Shown: positions 46,582-54,477 of the stretch, piece by piece | Layout: each line of letters opens with the position of its first letter | Numbering within the stretch: position 1 is the first letter of the stretch | DNA from: CAZCAC01 sp964496575 | GTDB lineage: Bacteria; Planctomycetota; UBA1135; GCA-002686595 | DNA: 64,000 nucleotides | Reading direction: 5' to 3' | Assembly: GCA_964496575.1 (NCBI GenBank) | Contig: CAZCAC010000005.1 | Location: forward strand, 1 to 64,000 | The notes under the pieces: generated by a model | Databases searched by the model: none | What the model was told of the DNA's origin: nothing | The model's input: only the letters and a program-made list of their open reading frames with translations | Made by a program: the position numbers and the translations under genes

Positions 46582-47844
46582 CTAGTTGTCAGCGTGCCCG
46601 GCGAAGCGGCCCGAGATCACCTCGATGCGATCGATGTCGATCACCGGGTAGCTCTTGCCCCCGACGGGCGCGGCACTCACCGGGACGCCCCGGACGCCGA
46701 TCTCGAAGCCCTGGTAGAGGCCGAGATCGTAGCGGCCGCTGTTACAGGTGACGCGAGCCTTGTACTCCGAGCCCCAGCGCACCAGGTAGACCTTCTCGCC
46801 GTCCTCCTTCAGCTGCTCGAGCCAGCCCCGGGCCTGGAAGCGACCCCAGAGGGGATCGCGCCCGCGGTTCATCTCCGCGATCTTGCGGTTCGCCTCATCG
46901 AGCTTCCGCTGCCGCTCCGCTTCGGCCAGGGCGATGTCGTGGCGCAGCTCGGCCAGCTCCTGGTGTGCCTTGACCTTCTCGATCCGCTGGTTGACCAGGT
47001 TCCGGGTCGGCGCGTCGGGTCCGAAGGCCAGCACCGCCTCGTAGGCGACGATCACGGCGGCGAAGTCCGGGTCCTCGGAGGCCAGCTCCTCCTCCGACTT
47101 CCGGTCCGCGACGGCCAGCGCCTCGTAGACTCCCTGCGGCGTCTCGGTCACCCCCGCATCGACGATCGCGCTCTCGGTGCCCTGGCGCGTCGCCTCGGCG
47201 ACCACCGGGGTGCCTCCCCTCTCGTGCGCGGCGACGGCGGCGGCGGTGGCCTCTCGCCAGCGGGCGGCGGCGTCGGTCCCGGCGGGCAGCGCGGCGGTCT
47301 CGGCGGCGAGCACGTAGGCCATCGTGTCCGGCGTCGAGTAGACCTGCACCCAGTCCTCGGCCATCGGCTTGCTCGGATCGTTGCGGCCGATGAACACCAG
47401 CCGGTCCCCGAGATCGAGCTGGCCGAGGGGCCAGGCGTGCTGGCTGCGCGGCAGCGGCCGCATGTTGATGTAGCTCCCCGAGATCTCGACCCAGCCGAGG
47501 CGCGGCGATTCCTTGACGTACCTGCCGAACACCCAGACCTTGACCCCACCGGGCGCCGTGACCTTCAGGTAGCGACCGCCGGCGTACGATCCGTGAACCG
47601 CCAGCGGCGTGCCGGCGGCGACGTCGAGCACCACGTGCCCCTTGGGGTCGGGCAGGTTGAAGAGCTTCGCCCCGCTCGAGCCCGCCTGGACGTAGCGCTC
47701 CGGCTCCTGGCTCGCGGCCGATGGAGTCCCGACCGCCGCCGAGGCCGGGGCGGCGAGAAGGGTCAAGAGGGCGAGGCACCAACCCAGGCGTACCCGGGAG
47801 AAGGCGTGGATGGAGGTTCTCTCGGTTGTGAATTCGCTGATCAT
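46582..47844 (-). CDS. Secreted protein with SH3-like segments and a coiled-coil region
   Basis: The ATG at 47844 gives 420 aa with a signal peptide (VRLGWCLALLTLLAAPASAA). Residues 45-175 contain two bacterial SH3-like stretches (ERYVQAGSSGAKLFNLPDPK, YLKVTAPGGVKVWVFGRYV, YINMRPLP, DLGDRLVFIGRN). A helical central region with Glu/Arg-rich heptad-like sequence (LRHDIALAEAERQRKLDEAN) follows at about 300-330, and a beta-rich C-terminus after 340. SH3b domains often bind peptidoglycan. It probably works in the envelope; the exact role is unknown. It precedes the 52-aa protein. Confidence 0.75.
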   Translation of the reverse strand: MISEFTTERTSIHAFSRVRLGWCLALLTLLAAPASAAVGTPSAASQEPERYVQAGSSGAKLFNLPDPKGHVVLDVAAGTPLAVHGSYAGGRYLKVTAPGGVKVWVFGRYVKESPRLGWVEISGSYINMRPLPRSQHAWPLGQLDLGDRLVFIGRNDPSKPMAEDWVQVYSTPDTMAYVLAAETAALPAGTDAAARWREATAAAVAAHERGGTPVVAEATRQGTESAIVDAGVTETPQGVYEALAVADRKSEEELASEDPDFAAVIVAYEAVLAFGPDAPTRNLVNQRIEKVKAHQELAELRHDIALAEAERQRKLDEANRKIAEMNRGRDPLWGRFQARGWLEQLKEDGEKVYLVRWGSEYKARVTCNSGRYDLGLYQGFEIGVRGVPVSAAPVGGKSYPVIDIDRIEVISGRFAGHADN

Positions 47845-48194
47845 GACGGCACCCTTCGGACTCGCTGTTCCCGGTTGCGCGGTCGGGGAGACCCGACCAC
47901 GATTTCGAGGCGATCGTAGCCACTCGAATCGGCCGGATCCACAGCGCGTTTCCGGCGGAATCGGTCGGAAGAGGACGCGAGGCTCCGCACCCCGGAACGC
48001 CTCGCTTTCCCGCGGCGAGAGCGGGGCCAGGGCCTCCGCTCCACGTCCCCGAGGGCCCCCGGATCCGGGACCAAAAAAGTGAGAGCGTGGCGCTCGCGTC
48101 CCGCCGCAGCGGTTCGCCCTCCGCCGGATCGACGGTTCGCTTGTCGCGAGCGCGGCTCGTAGACTCCCTCTCGCCCCCACCCGGAGTCCTCCCC
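47845..48194. other. Divergent intergenic region before the aminotransferase gene
   Basis: 350 nt between the SH3-like gene (leftward) and the aminotransferase (rightward). A -10-like TAGACT at 48160-48165 (with a weak TTCGCT 18 bp upstream) lies 29 nt before the GTG, and a GGAG at 48183 serves as ribosome site. Nothing else is recognisable. Confidence 0.5.
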
Positions 48195-49310
48195 GTGACC
48201 GATCCGTCCCCGCTTCGCTTTCCGTACATGTTCTGGGCCCGCGAGGAGTCCTTCAACTCCCCCTACTGCCTCTCGCAGTCGGGGATGCCGGTCCCCGACG
48301 ACGGCTTTCTCGACGGACTCCGGTTCGAGATCGAGCACCCCGCCGCGGAGGTGGGGCCGCGGCTCCAGGCGAGGCTCGCCGAGCGCTTCGCGATCCCCGA
48401 GGAAAGGGTGCTGGTCACCGTGGGAGCCTCCTCGGCGATGCACATCCTGGCCATGCGCTGGTTCCGCGAGGGCGCGCGGGTGGCCACCGAAACCCCCTCC
48501 TACGAGGCGCTGCGGGCCCTCCCCGAGCTCTTCGGAGCCCGGGTGCTGCCACTCTCCCGTCGCGGCGAGGACGGGTGGCAGGTGGAGCCCGACCGGGTCC
48601 GGCGCGCGCTCGCGGCAGGGTCCGGGCCGGGGCACGTCTTCGTGACCAACCTCCACAACCCCAGCGGGGTGCTGATCGACGCGGAGCGGATCCGCGGGAT
48701 CGCCGCGGAGGCCGAGCGCGCGGGGGGGATCCTGGTCAGCTCCGAGGTGTACATGGAGTACGTGCCGGAGCGCGAGCAGGTCCGCGCCTTCGAGCTCGCG
48801 CCCAACGCCGTCTCTCTGGGCAGCCTGACCAAGGCGTACGGCCTCGGCGCGCTGCGGGTGGGCTGGTTGGTGCTCGGCGAGGCCCTCGCGGACGAGCTCA
48901 CCTCGCTGCTCGACTTCTCCTTCCTCGGCTACGTCGACCCGCCGACCCCCTCGCTCCAGGCGGGGCTTCGCGCCCTGGATCGGCTCGAGCTCCTCCGCCG
49001 ACCGATCGAGGAGGTGGAGGCCCGCTCCCGCCCGCCGTGGGAGCGCTGGCTGCGCGAGACGCCGGGGATCACCGCGACCGTTCCCCGGCACGGGATCATC
49101 GCCTTCCCGAGGGTCGAGGGCGTCGACGACACTCGCGCGCTGGTGCGTCACCTGCAGGAGGAGCACGGCGTCGACGTGGTCCCCGGCGAGTTCTTCGGTC
49201 TGCGCGGGCACCTGCGCGTCGGTTGCGGCGTCGACGAGGAGACGATCACCGAGGGGCTGGCCCGGCTGCGGCGAGGGATCGAGAGCTTCCGCGCGGCCGG
49301 CGGATGCTGA
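48195..49310 (+). CDS. PLP-dependent class I/II aminotransferase
   Basis: I use the GTG at 48195 (VTDPSPLRFPYMFWAREES) with GGAG upstream, giving 371 aa. The fold-type I pattern is clear: VLVTVGASSAMHILAMRWF (cofactor-phosphate loop), TETPSYEALRAL, FVTNLHNPSGVLID (the NPSG motif), VSSEVYMEYVP and the lysine-bearing SLTKAYGLGALRVGW. The substrate cannot be read from sequence; relatives include enzymes for aromatic, branched or unusual amino acids. It is followed 37 nt later by glycosyltransferase genes, and a link to surface-polysaccharide aminosugar use is possible but unproven. Confidence 0.85.
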   Translation: MTDPSPLRFPYMFWAREESFNSPYCLSQSGMPVPDDGFLDGLRFEIEHPAAEVGPRLQARLAERFAIPEERVLVTVGASSAMHILAMRWFREGARVATETPSYEALRALPELFGARVLPLSRRGEDGWQVEPDRVRRALAAGSGPGHVFVTNLHNPSGVLIDAERIRGIAAEAERAGGILVSSEVYMEYVPEREQVRAFELAPNAVSLGSLTKAYGLGALRVGWLVLGEALADELTSLLDFSFLGYVDPPTPSLQAGLRALDRLELLRRPIEEVEARSRPPWERWLRETPGITATVPRHGIIAFPRVEGVDDTRALVRHLQEEHGVDVVPGEFFGLRGHLRVGCGVDEETITEGLARLRRGIESFRAAGGC

Positions 49311-49347
49311 TGGACTTGCGCTCTCCGGAAGCCGATCATCGCGCACG

Positions 49348-50523
49348 ATGAGCGAGAGCGCGGTAGAGCGGCGGCTGGTCGTCTTCTCCGACGACTGGGG
49401 GCGGCACCCCTCGAGTGCCCAGCACCTGGTGCGAGCGCTGCTCGAGCGCGACGACGGTTGCCGCAGTTACCACGTCGACTGGGTCAACACCGTCGGCACG
49501 CGCCGACCGAGCCTCAACCTCGCCGACTGCAAGCGTGGGATCGAGAAGCTCACCGCCTGGATCGGTGGCCGGGGGAAGGAGGAGCCGCCTTCCGAGGAGC
49601 GCGGCGGGCCGGCGCCGAACGTCCACTCGCCGATCCACTGGCCCGGGTTCGGGAGCCGCTTCGAGCGGGGGCTCAATCGCTGCCTCCTCCTGCGCGCGCT
49701 GCGCGAGGTGCTCCCCGGCGGCTCGCCTCCTGACGCGGTGATCACCACCGCCTCGATCACCGCCGACCTCGCCGAGGCGCTCCCGGAGCTCGAGTGGGTC
49801 TACTACTGCGTCGACGACCTCTCGGAGTGGCCGGGGCTCGACGGGGAGAGCCTGCGGGTGATGGAGCGCGACATGCTCCCCCGGATGAAGAGGGTGATCG
49901 CGGTGAGCGAGCACCTCCGCGAGCGCCTCGCGGGGATGGGCACCGGGGCGGAGATCCTGACCCACGGGATCGAACTCGAGCACTGGGAGGGGATCGAGCG
50001 CAAGGCGCTGCCCGCTCCCGACGATCGCCCGGTCGCGATCTTCTGGGGGAACGTCGACCGGCGCCTCGACACGCCCGTCTGCCTGGCGCTCGCCGCGGAG
50101 TGCAGGCTCCGCCTGGTGGGACCGCGCAGCGAGGTGGATCCGCGCCTCGCCGAGGCCCCGGGGATCGAGTGGGTCGGCGCCGTCCCGTACGAGGAGCTCC
50201 CCGCGATCGCCGCCACCGCCGACGTCCTGGTGATGCCCTACGCGGACCTGCCGGTGACGCGCGCGATGCAGCCGCTCAAGCTGAAGGAGTACCTCGCCAC
50301 CCTCCTGCCGGTGGTCGCGACGCCGCTGCCGGCGACGGGCGAGTGGGCCGACGCACTCGACCTCGAGTCGGATGCGGCGCGCTTCGTCGAGCGGGTTCGG
50401 GCGCGCGCGGTCGCGCCGTTGCCGGAAGAGCAGGCCCGCGCGCGCGCACCGCTGTCCGAGGAGAGCTGGAGCGAGAAGGCGAGGCAGTTCGAGGAGATGA
50501 TCTTCGGGGGTCGAGCGAGTTGA
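49348..50523 (+). CDS. Glycosyltransferase, GT-B fold (group 1-like)
   Basis: This 391-aa protein starts MSESAVERRLVVFSDDWGRH. N- and C-terminal Rossmann halves are visible: VYYCVDDLSEWPG, RMKRVIAVSEHLRERLAG with ILTHGIELEHWE, then AIFWGNVDRRLDTPVCLAL, WVGAVPYEELPAIAATADVL and MPYADLPVTRAMQPLKLKEY. This last stretch is the usual donor-binding loop of family GT4-like enzymes that build glycans or glycolipids. It ends with a TGA that overlaps the TTG of the next gene (TTGA). Substrates are unknown. Confidence 0.85.
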   Translation: MSESAVERRLVVFSDDWGRHPSSAQHLVRALLERDDGCRSYHVDWVNTVGTRRPSLNLADCKRGIEKLTAWIGGRGKEEPPSEERGGPAPNVHSPIHWPGFGSRFERGLNRCLLLRALREVLPGGSPPDAVITTASITADLAEALPELEWVYYCVDDLSEWPGLDGESLRVMERDMLPRMKRVIAVSEHLRERLAGMGTGAEILTHGIELEHWEGIERKALPAPDDRPVAIFWGNVDRRLDTPVCLALAAECRLRLVGPRSEVDPRLAEAPGIEWVGAVPYEELPAIAATADVLVMPYADLPVTRAMQPLKLKEYLATLLPVVATPLPATGEWADALDLESDAARFVERVRARAVAPLPEEQARARAPLSEESWSEKARQFEEMIFGGRAS

Positions 50524-51632
50524 ACGAAGACCGGGAGCGCCGCACCGTCCTGCACGTCCGCATCGTCACCGGAGCTGGAGGCGGGCCGGAGAAGACGATC
50601 CTGAACTCGCCGCAGGCCCTCGAAGGGAGCGCGTATCGCGCGCTGGTGGTCTACCTGCACCCGCCGGACGATCCGGGCTTCGAGGTGATCGAAGCGCGCG
50701 CCGCGGAACGGAGCTGCCCCTTGATCGGGATCCCCGAGCGACTGCCGATCGACCCGCGCGTCCTGTGGAAGCTGGCCCGCCTCGCCCGGCGCGAACGCGT
50801 GGCGATCTGGCACGGCCACGACTACAAGTCGAACCTCTACGGTGTTCTCCTGCGCCCCTTCCTGCGCTTCAAGCTGGTCACCACCGTTCACGGCTGGGTC
50901 AAGCACACCTCGCGCACGCCGCTGTACTACGGGATCGACCGCTGGACGCTGCCCCGTCACCACCAGGTGGTCGCGGTCTCCTCCGACCTCTTCGACCGCT
51001 GCCGGGAGTCGCGCGTGAAGGAGGAGCGGCTGAACCTGATCGAGAACGCGATCGATACCGACGTGTTCCGGCGCCGGAGCCCGCGGCGGGAGGTGGGCAC
51101 GTTGCGGATCGGGGCGGTGGGCCGGCTGTCGGAGGAGAAGGGCTTCGACCTCCTGATCGAGGCGGTGGAGCGCCTGATCGACGAGGGCTGCGACCTCGAG
51201 CTCGCGATCGCCGGCGAAGGAGACCAGGAAAGTGCGCTCGCCGCGAGGATCGCCGGATCGCCGCACCGGGAGCGCCTGGCACTGCTCGGCTTCCGCAGCG
51301 ACACGGTCGAGCTGTTCGAGGGCTTCGACGTCTTCTGCCTGTCGAGCCTGCGGGAGGGGTTGCCGAACGTGGTGCTCGAGGCGATGGCGATGGAAGTGCC
51401 GGTCGTGGCGACGCGCTCGGGGGGGATGGAGACCTTCGCGCGCGACGGTGAGGACGCGGTGCTGATCGATCCCGGATCGGTGGAGGAGCTGGTCCGCGGA
51501 CTCATCCGGGTGGTGCGGGACGCCGGGCTGCGCGAATCCCTGGCGCGCGCGGCGCGGGAGCGCGTCGAGCGGGAGTACTCCTTCCCCCGGAGGATGGAGA
51601 AGATGGTCGCGGTGTACGATCGGCTGTGGTGA
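50520..51632 (+). CDS. Glycosyltransferase family 4 (group 1)
   Basis: No ATG or GTG precedes the conserved start, so the TTG at 50520 overlapping the upstream TGA is taken; this gives 370 aa (LNEDRERRTVLHVRIVTGAG). Typical GT4 pieces follow: VTTVHGWVKHTSRTP, ENAIDTDVFRRRSP, IGAVGRLSEEKGFDLLIEA, ELAIAGEGDQE and FCLSSLREGLPNVVLEAMAM, which contains the EX7E motif. It presumably adds a sugar to a lipid or glycan. It forms a tight pair with the preceding glycosyltransferase and is convergent with larC, 11 nt away. Confidence 0.9.
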   Translation: MNEDRERRTVLHVRIVTGAGGGPEKTILNSPQALEGSAYRALVVYLHPPDDPGFEVIEARAAERSCPLIGIPERLPIDPRVLWKLARLARRERVAIWHGHDYKSNLYGVLLRPFLRFKLVTTVHGWVKHTSRTPLYYGIDRWTLPRHHQVVAVSSDLFDRCRESRVKEERLNLIENAIDTDVFRRRSPRREVGTLRIGAVGRLSEEKGFDLLIEAVERLIDEGCDLELAIAGEGDQESALAARIAGSPHRERLALLGFRSDTVELFEGFDVFCLSSLREGLPNVVLEAMAMEVPVVATRSGGMETFARDGEDAVLIDPGSVEELVRGLIRVVRDAGLRESLARAARERVEREYSFPRRMEKMVAVYDRLW

Positions 51633-51643
51633 GCCGCCGCGCG

Positions 51644-52858
51644 CTACTCGATCCCCTCGAGGACCTTCTCGACGACCCTTCGCTCCGCCTCGCGCAGGGT
51701 CCAGCGGGAAGCGGCGGCGAGGGCGACCAGGTCGTCGTACTCGGGAAAGATGTCGCGCTCACCGAAGGGAGAGCGTCCGGGGTAGTCGGGACGCCGGCGC
51801 AGCTTGACCCGAACGCGCACGCCTTCGAGCTCGACGCTCCGCTCCTCGCGAGCGCACTCGGTCCGCTCGAGGCGCGTCCAGCGTAGCCCGAGCGTCGGGG
51901 TGTGCTCGAAGACGACCGCCTCGAAGGTCTCGCGCTGCTCGGCGCGGCCGAGTGCCGAGAGCAGCGTGCCGGGGCGGTCCTTCTTCATCTGCACCGGCGT
52001 GCACCAGCAGTCGAGCGCGCCCGCCTCGCGCAGCGCCGCCACGCACCAGCCGAGCTCCTCGCCGGTCGCGTCGTCGAGGTGCACCTCCAGGAGCCACGCC
52101 TCGCGGCGCGAGTCTCCGCTCGCCGCCTCGCGCGCGAGCTGGACGCGCACCAGGTTGGCGGGCTCGGCCGCGGGCTCGCGGCGACCCGCTCCGTGACCGG
52201 TCGCGAGCGCGGTGAACGTCCCGCCCGTCTCGAAGACATCGACGCACTCGGAGAGGATCGCCGCCGCGGTGGGCGTCAGCCGCTCCCCGTCTCCCCCACC
52301 GAGACGCAGCGGCAGTCCGCGCATCAGCTCGACCACCGCCGGTGGCGGCACGGGCATCTCGCCGTGCGCGCAGCGGACGGTCCCCTCTCCGGTGAGCGGC
52401 GGCGTGGAGAGGACGCGCTCGACGCCCAGGGCCTCGAGCGCCAGCGCCGCGCCGCAGACGTCGATCAGGGTGTCGACCGCTCCCACCTCGTGGAAGTGCA
52501 CCGCCTCGACCTCGATCCCGTGGACTCGCGCCTCCGCCTCGGCGAGGCGACGGAGGATCGCCCGCGACCGGCGTCGCGCGCCCGCCGGGAGCGAGGTCTT
52601 CTCCACCAGCGCCTCCAGATCGGCGAGGTGGCGATGTGGAGGGTCCTTCGTCTCGTCGGTGGCGACCTCGAGGAGCACGCCCTCGAAGGCGCCCCGGTGC
52701 ACCCGGGAGCACTCCAGGCTCGCTTCACCGGGAACCAGCGCCTCGGCGAGCTCGCGCAGGTGCTCGAGCGTGAAGCGGGGATCGCCGAGGTCGAGCAGCG
52801 CGGCCAGGAACATGTCCCCGGCCATCCCACCGAAGGGTTCGATCAGGAGGGTGACCAT
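51644..52858 (-). CDS. larC: LarC, nickel-insertion enzyme for the lactate-racemase cofactor
   Basis: The 404-aa product spans both halves of LarC with no frameshift: EPFGGMAGDMFLAALLDLG, VHGIEVEAVHFHEVGAVDTL, TGEGTVRCAHGEMPVPPPAV and the C-terminal LLEVHLDDATGEELGWCVAA, with YPGRSPFGERDIFPEYDDL. LarC inserts nickel into the pincer nucleotide needed by lactate racemase and related LarA-type enzymes. LarB, LarE and LarA are absent from the window, so the pathway, if complete, is dispersed. A TAGACT lies 6 nt before the ATG, suggesting an essentially leaderless message. Confidence 0.93.
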   Translation of the reverse strand: MVTLLIEPFGGMAGDMFLAALLDLGDPRFTLEHLRELAEALVPGEASLECSRVHRGAFEGVLLEVATDETKDPPHRHLADLEALVEKTSLPAGARRRSRAILRRLAEAEARVHGIEVEAVHFHEVGAVDTLIDVCGAALALEALGVERVLSTPPLTGEGTVRCAHGEMPVPPPAVVELMRGLPLRLGGGDGERLTPTAAAILSECVDVFETGGTFTALATGHGAGRREPAAEPANLVRVQLAREAASGDSRREAWLLEVHLDDATGEELGWCVAALREAGALDCWCTPVQMKKDRPGTLLSALGRAEQRETFEAVVFEHTPTLGLRWTRLERTECAREERSVELEGVRVRVKLRRRPDYPGRSPFGERDIFPEYDDLVALAAASRWTLREAERRVVEKVLEGIE

Positions 52859-52864
52859 CGCGGG

Positions 52865-52870
52865 AGTCTA
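52865..52870 (-). promoter_or_regulatory. Candidate -10 element for larC
   Basis: TAGACT on the minus strand, 6 nt before the larC ATG, which would put transcription start at the start codon. No good -35. Confidence 0.35.
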
Positions 52871-52935
52871 CCGCGAGGGGAACGGGAGGGGGTATCGGTT
52901 CCGATCGATCGACGTCGCCTTCTCGTCCGCTCATG

Positions 52936-53108
52936 GCGCGGGCTGGCGCCCGCAACCCAGTGGGTCAACCGAATGTTCGGATCGCGGTTCTCGAGAGCTT
53001 GAATGCCCTGGCGCGGGCTGACGGGTCAATCGACCGTTACGATCACGATTCTCGAGAGCTTCAATGCCCTCCCAGCCTGCTTTCTGCACGCAACGCGCAG
53101 AAACCGAC
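52936..53108 (-). repeat. Dispersed intergenic repeat, copy B (inverted, internally duplicated)
   Basis: Inverted relative to copies A and C and about 60 bp longer, because a 48-bp segment (CTCGAGAGCTT-AATGCCCT core) occurs twice with a 61-bp period (52962-53009 and 53023-53070). The ends match copy C: GTCGGTTTCTGCGC at 53108 and GCGGGCGCCAGCCCGCGC at 52936. It fills the gap between larC and cheB. Confidence 0.8.
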
Positions 53109-53118
53109 TCCGACTTGA

Positions 53119-54228
53119 TCAGGCGTGCACGCTGCCCCGGCACGCCGAGACGACGAAGCCGGCGATGTCGCTCAGCGGCAGGACCGCATCCGCGAGCCCC
53201 TCCTCGACGGGGATCTTCGGCATCCCGAAGACCACGCAGCTCTTCTCGTCCTGGGCCACGACCTGGGCGCCCTGCTCCTTGAGGAGCCGGAGGCTCGCCG
53301 TGCCGTCGTCACCCATGCCGGTCATGATCACCGCCAGGGTCCTCGCCCCCACGACCTGCGAGGCGGATCGGAAGAGGTAGTCGACCGACGGCTTGCAGCT
53401 GCGCTCGGGCGGGTCATCCGCGAGGACGATCTCCCAGCCGCGTCCTCCCTGGCGGAAGCCCATCTGGATTCCACCGGGAGCGATCAGCACCTGTCCCGCG
53501 ACCACCTGCTGACCGTCTCGTGCTTCTCTCACCTCGAGCTTCGACTTGCGGTCGAGGCTCTCCGCCAGCGTCCTGGTGAACATCGGGGGCATGTGCTGGA
53601 CGATCAGCACCGGCACGCCTAGATCCGCGGGCAGCGCCGGGATCACGGCATCGAGCGCCTGCGGTCCGCCGGTGGAGGAGCCGATCACCACCAGCTCCGG
53701 CGGACCGGCGGGGCGCGCAGCCCTGCGGGGAACCGGCGGCGGGCTCGGGCGAGTCGCGGCGGGAAGCGGCGCCGGTGCCGAGGGCATCGATGCTCGCTCG
53801 TTGGCCACGAAATCACCGCAGGCGATGAGCCGCGGGACCAGCTCGCGCTGGAGGGTCTCGATCACCTGCTCGGGGGTGTGTCCCGACTTCGGCTTGGTGA
53901 TCAGGTCGAACGCGCCGAGTCGCATCGCCTCGAGGGTGGCGCGGGCTCCTCGCTGGCTGATCGCGCTGACCACGATCGCACCGACGAAGGGGCGCATCCG
54001 CTGCAGCTTCTCCAGGACCTCCAGCCCCCCCATCACCGGCATCTCGAGATCGAGGGTGAGCGCGTCGACGCCACCCAGCTCGATCTTCTTCAGGGCGATC
54101 TCCCCGTTGCTGGCGTGGCCGACGACCTCGATCCCATCCTGGCCCTCCAGCGCCGTGCGCAGCATCTTCCGCTGGACTGCGGAGTCCTCGACGATCAGAA
54201 CACGGACGGGTCGATTCGAGATGGCCAT
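53119..54228 (-). CDS. cheB: Chemotaxis protein-glutamate methylesterase CheB
   Basis: This 369-aa protein has a receiver domain (residues 8-125: VRVLIVEDSAVQRK, phosphorylatable Asp in LTLDLEMPVMGG, FDLITKPKS) joined by a Pro/Ala-rich linker to the methylesterase domain. The catalytic triad pieces are visible as GSSTGGPQAL (Ser), VQHMPPMFT (His) and MTGMGDDGT (Asp). CheB removes methyl groups from chemoreceptors and is activated by CheA phosphorylation. No cheA, cheR, cheW or receptor gene is adjacent, which is unusual; it is flanked on both sides by copies of a dispersed repeat. Confidence 0.95.
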   Translation of the reverse strand: MAISNRPVRVLIVEDSAVQRKMLRTALEGQDGIEVVGHASNGEIALKKIELGGVDALTLDLEMPVMGGLEVLEKLQRMRPFVGAIVVSAISQRGARATLEAMRLGAFDLITKPKSGHTPEQVIETLQRELVPRLIACGDFVANERASMPSAPAPLPAATRPSPPPVPRRAARPAGPPELVVIGSSTGGPQALDAVIPALPADLGVPVLIVQHMPPMFTRTLAESLDRKSKLEVREARDGQQVVAGQVLIAPGGIQMGFRQGGRGWEIVLADDPPERSCKPSVDYLFRSASQVVGARTLAVIMTGMGDDGTASLRLLKEQGAQVVAQDEKSCVVFGMPKIPVEEGLADAVLPLSDIAGFVVSACRGSVHA

Positions 54229-54242
54229 ACTGATTCACTCGT

Positions 54243-54354
54243 AGTCGGTTTCTGCGCACTGCGCGCAGAAAGCAGGCTGGGAGGGCATCGAGGCCCACGC
54301 GACTCGTAGTCCACCAGTCAGTTGACCGGTTGGGTTGCGGGCGCCAGCCCGCGC
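54243..54354 (+). repeat. Dispersed intergenic repeat, copy C
   Basis: About 112 bp in the same orientation as copy A. It begins GTCGGTTTCTGCGCACTGCG, in which TTTCTGCGC pairs with GCGCAGAAA as a hairpin, continues AGCAGGCTGGGAGGGCAT, and ends GCGGGCGCCAGCCCGCGC, a second hairpin. It lies 14 nt upstream of cheB. Confidence 0.8.
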
Positions 54355-54424
54355 TACGATCACGGGATCACGGGGGGTGCGGTTCTCATCGGCCCGGAGC
54401 GTGGAGCGACTGCACCGATACATC

Positions 54425-54470
54425 GCCCGCCGGGGCAACTCGCCCAATCCTGGGAGGGCGAGTCGCGGGC
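54425..54470 (-). terminator. Terminator hairpin after the 1055-aa repeat protein
   Basis: Inner stem 54436-54445 with 54456-54465 (CAACTCGCCC, one mismatch), 10-nt loop, flanked by an outer GCCCGC/GCGGGC pair. It lies 8 nt past the stop codon on the minus strand. No T-run follows. Confidence 0.6.
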
Positions 54471-54477
54471 CCGGCTG

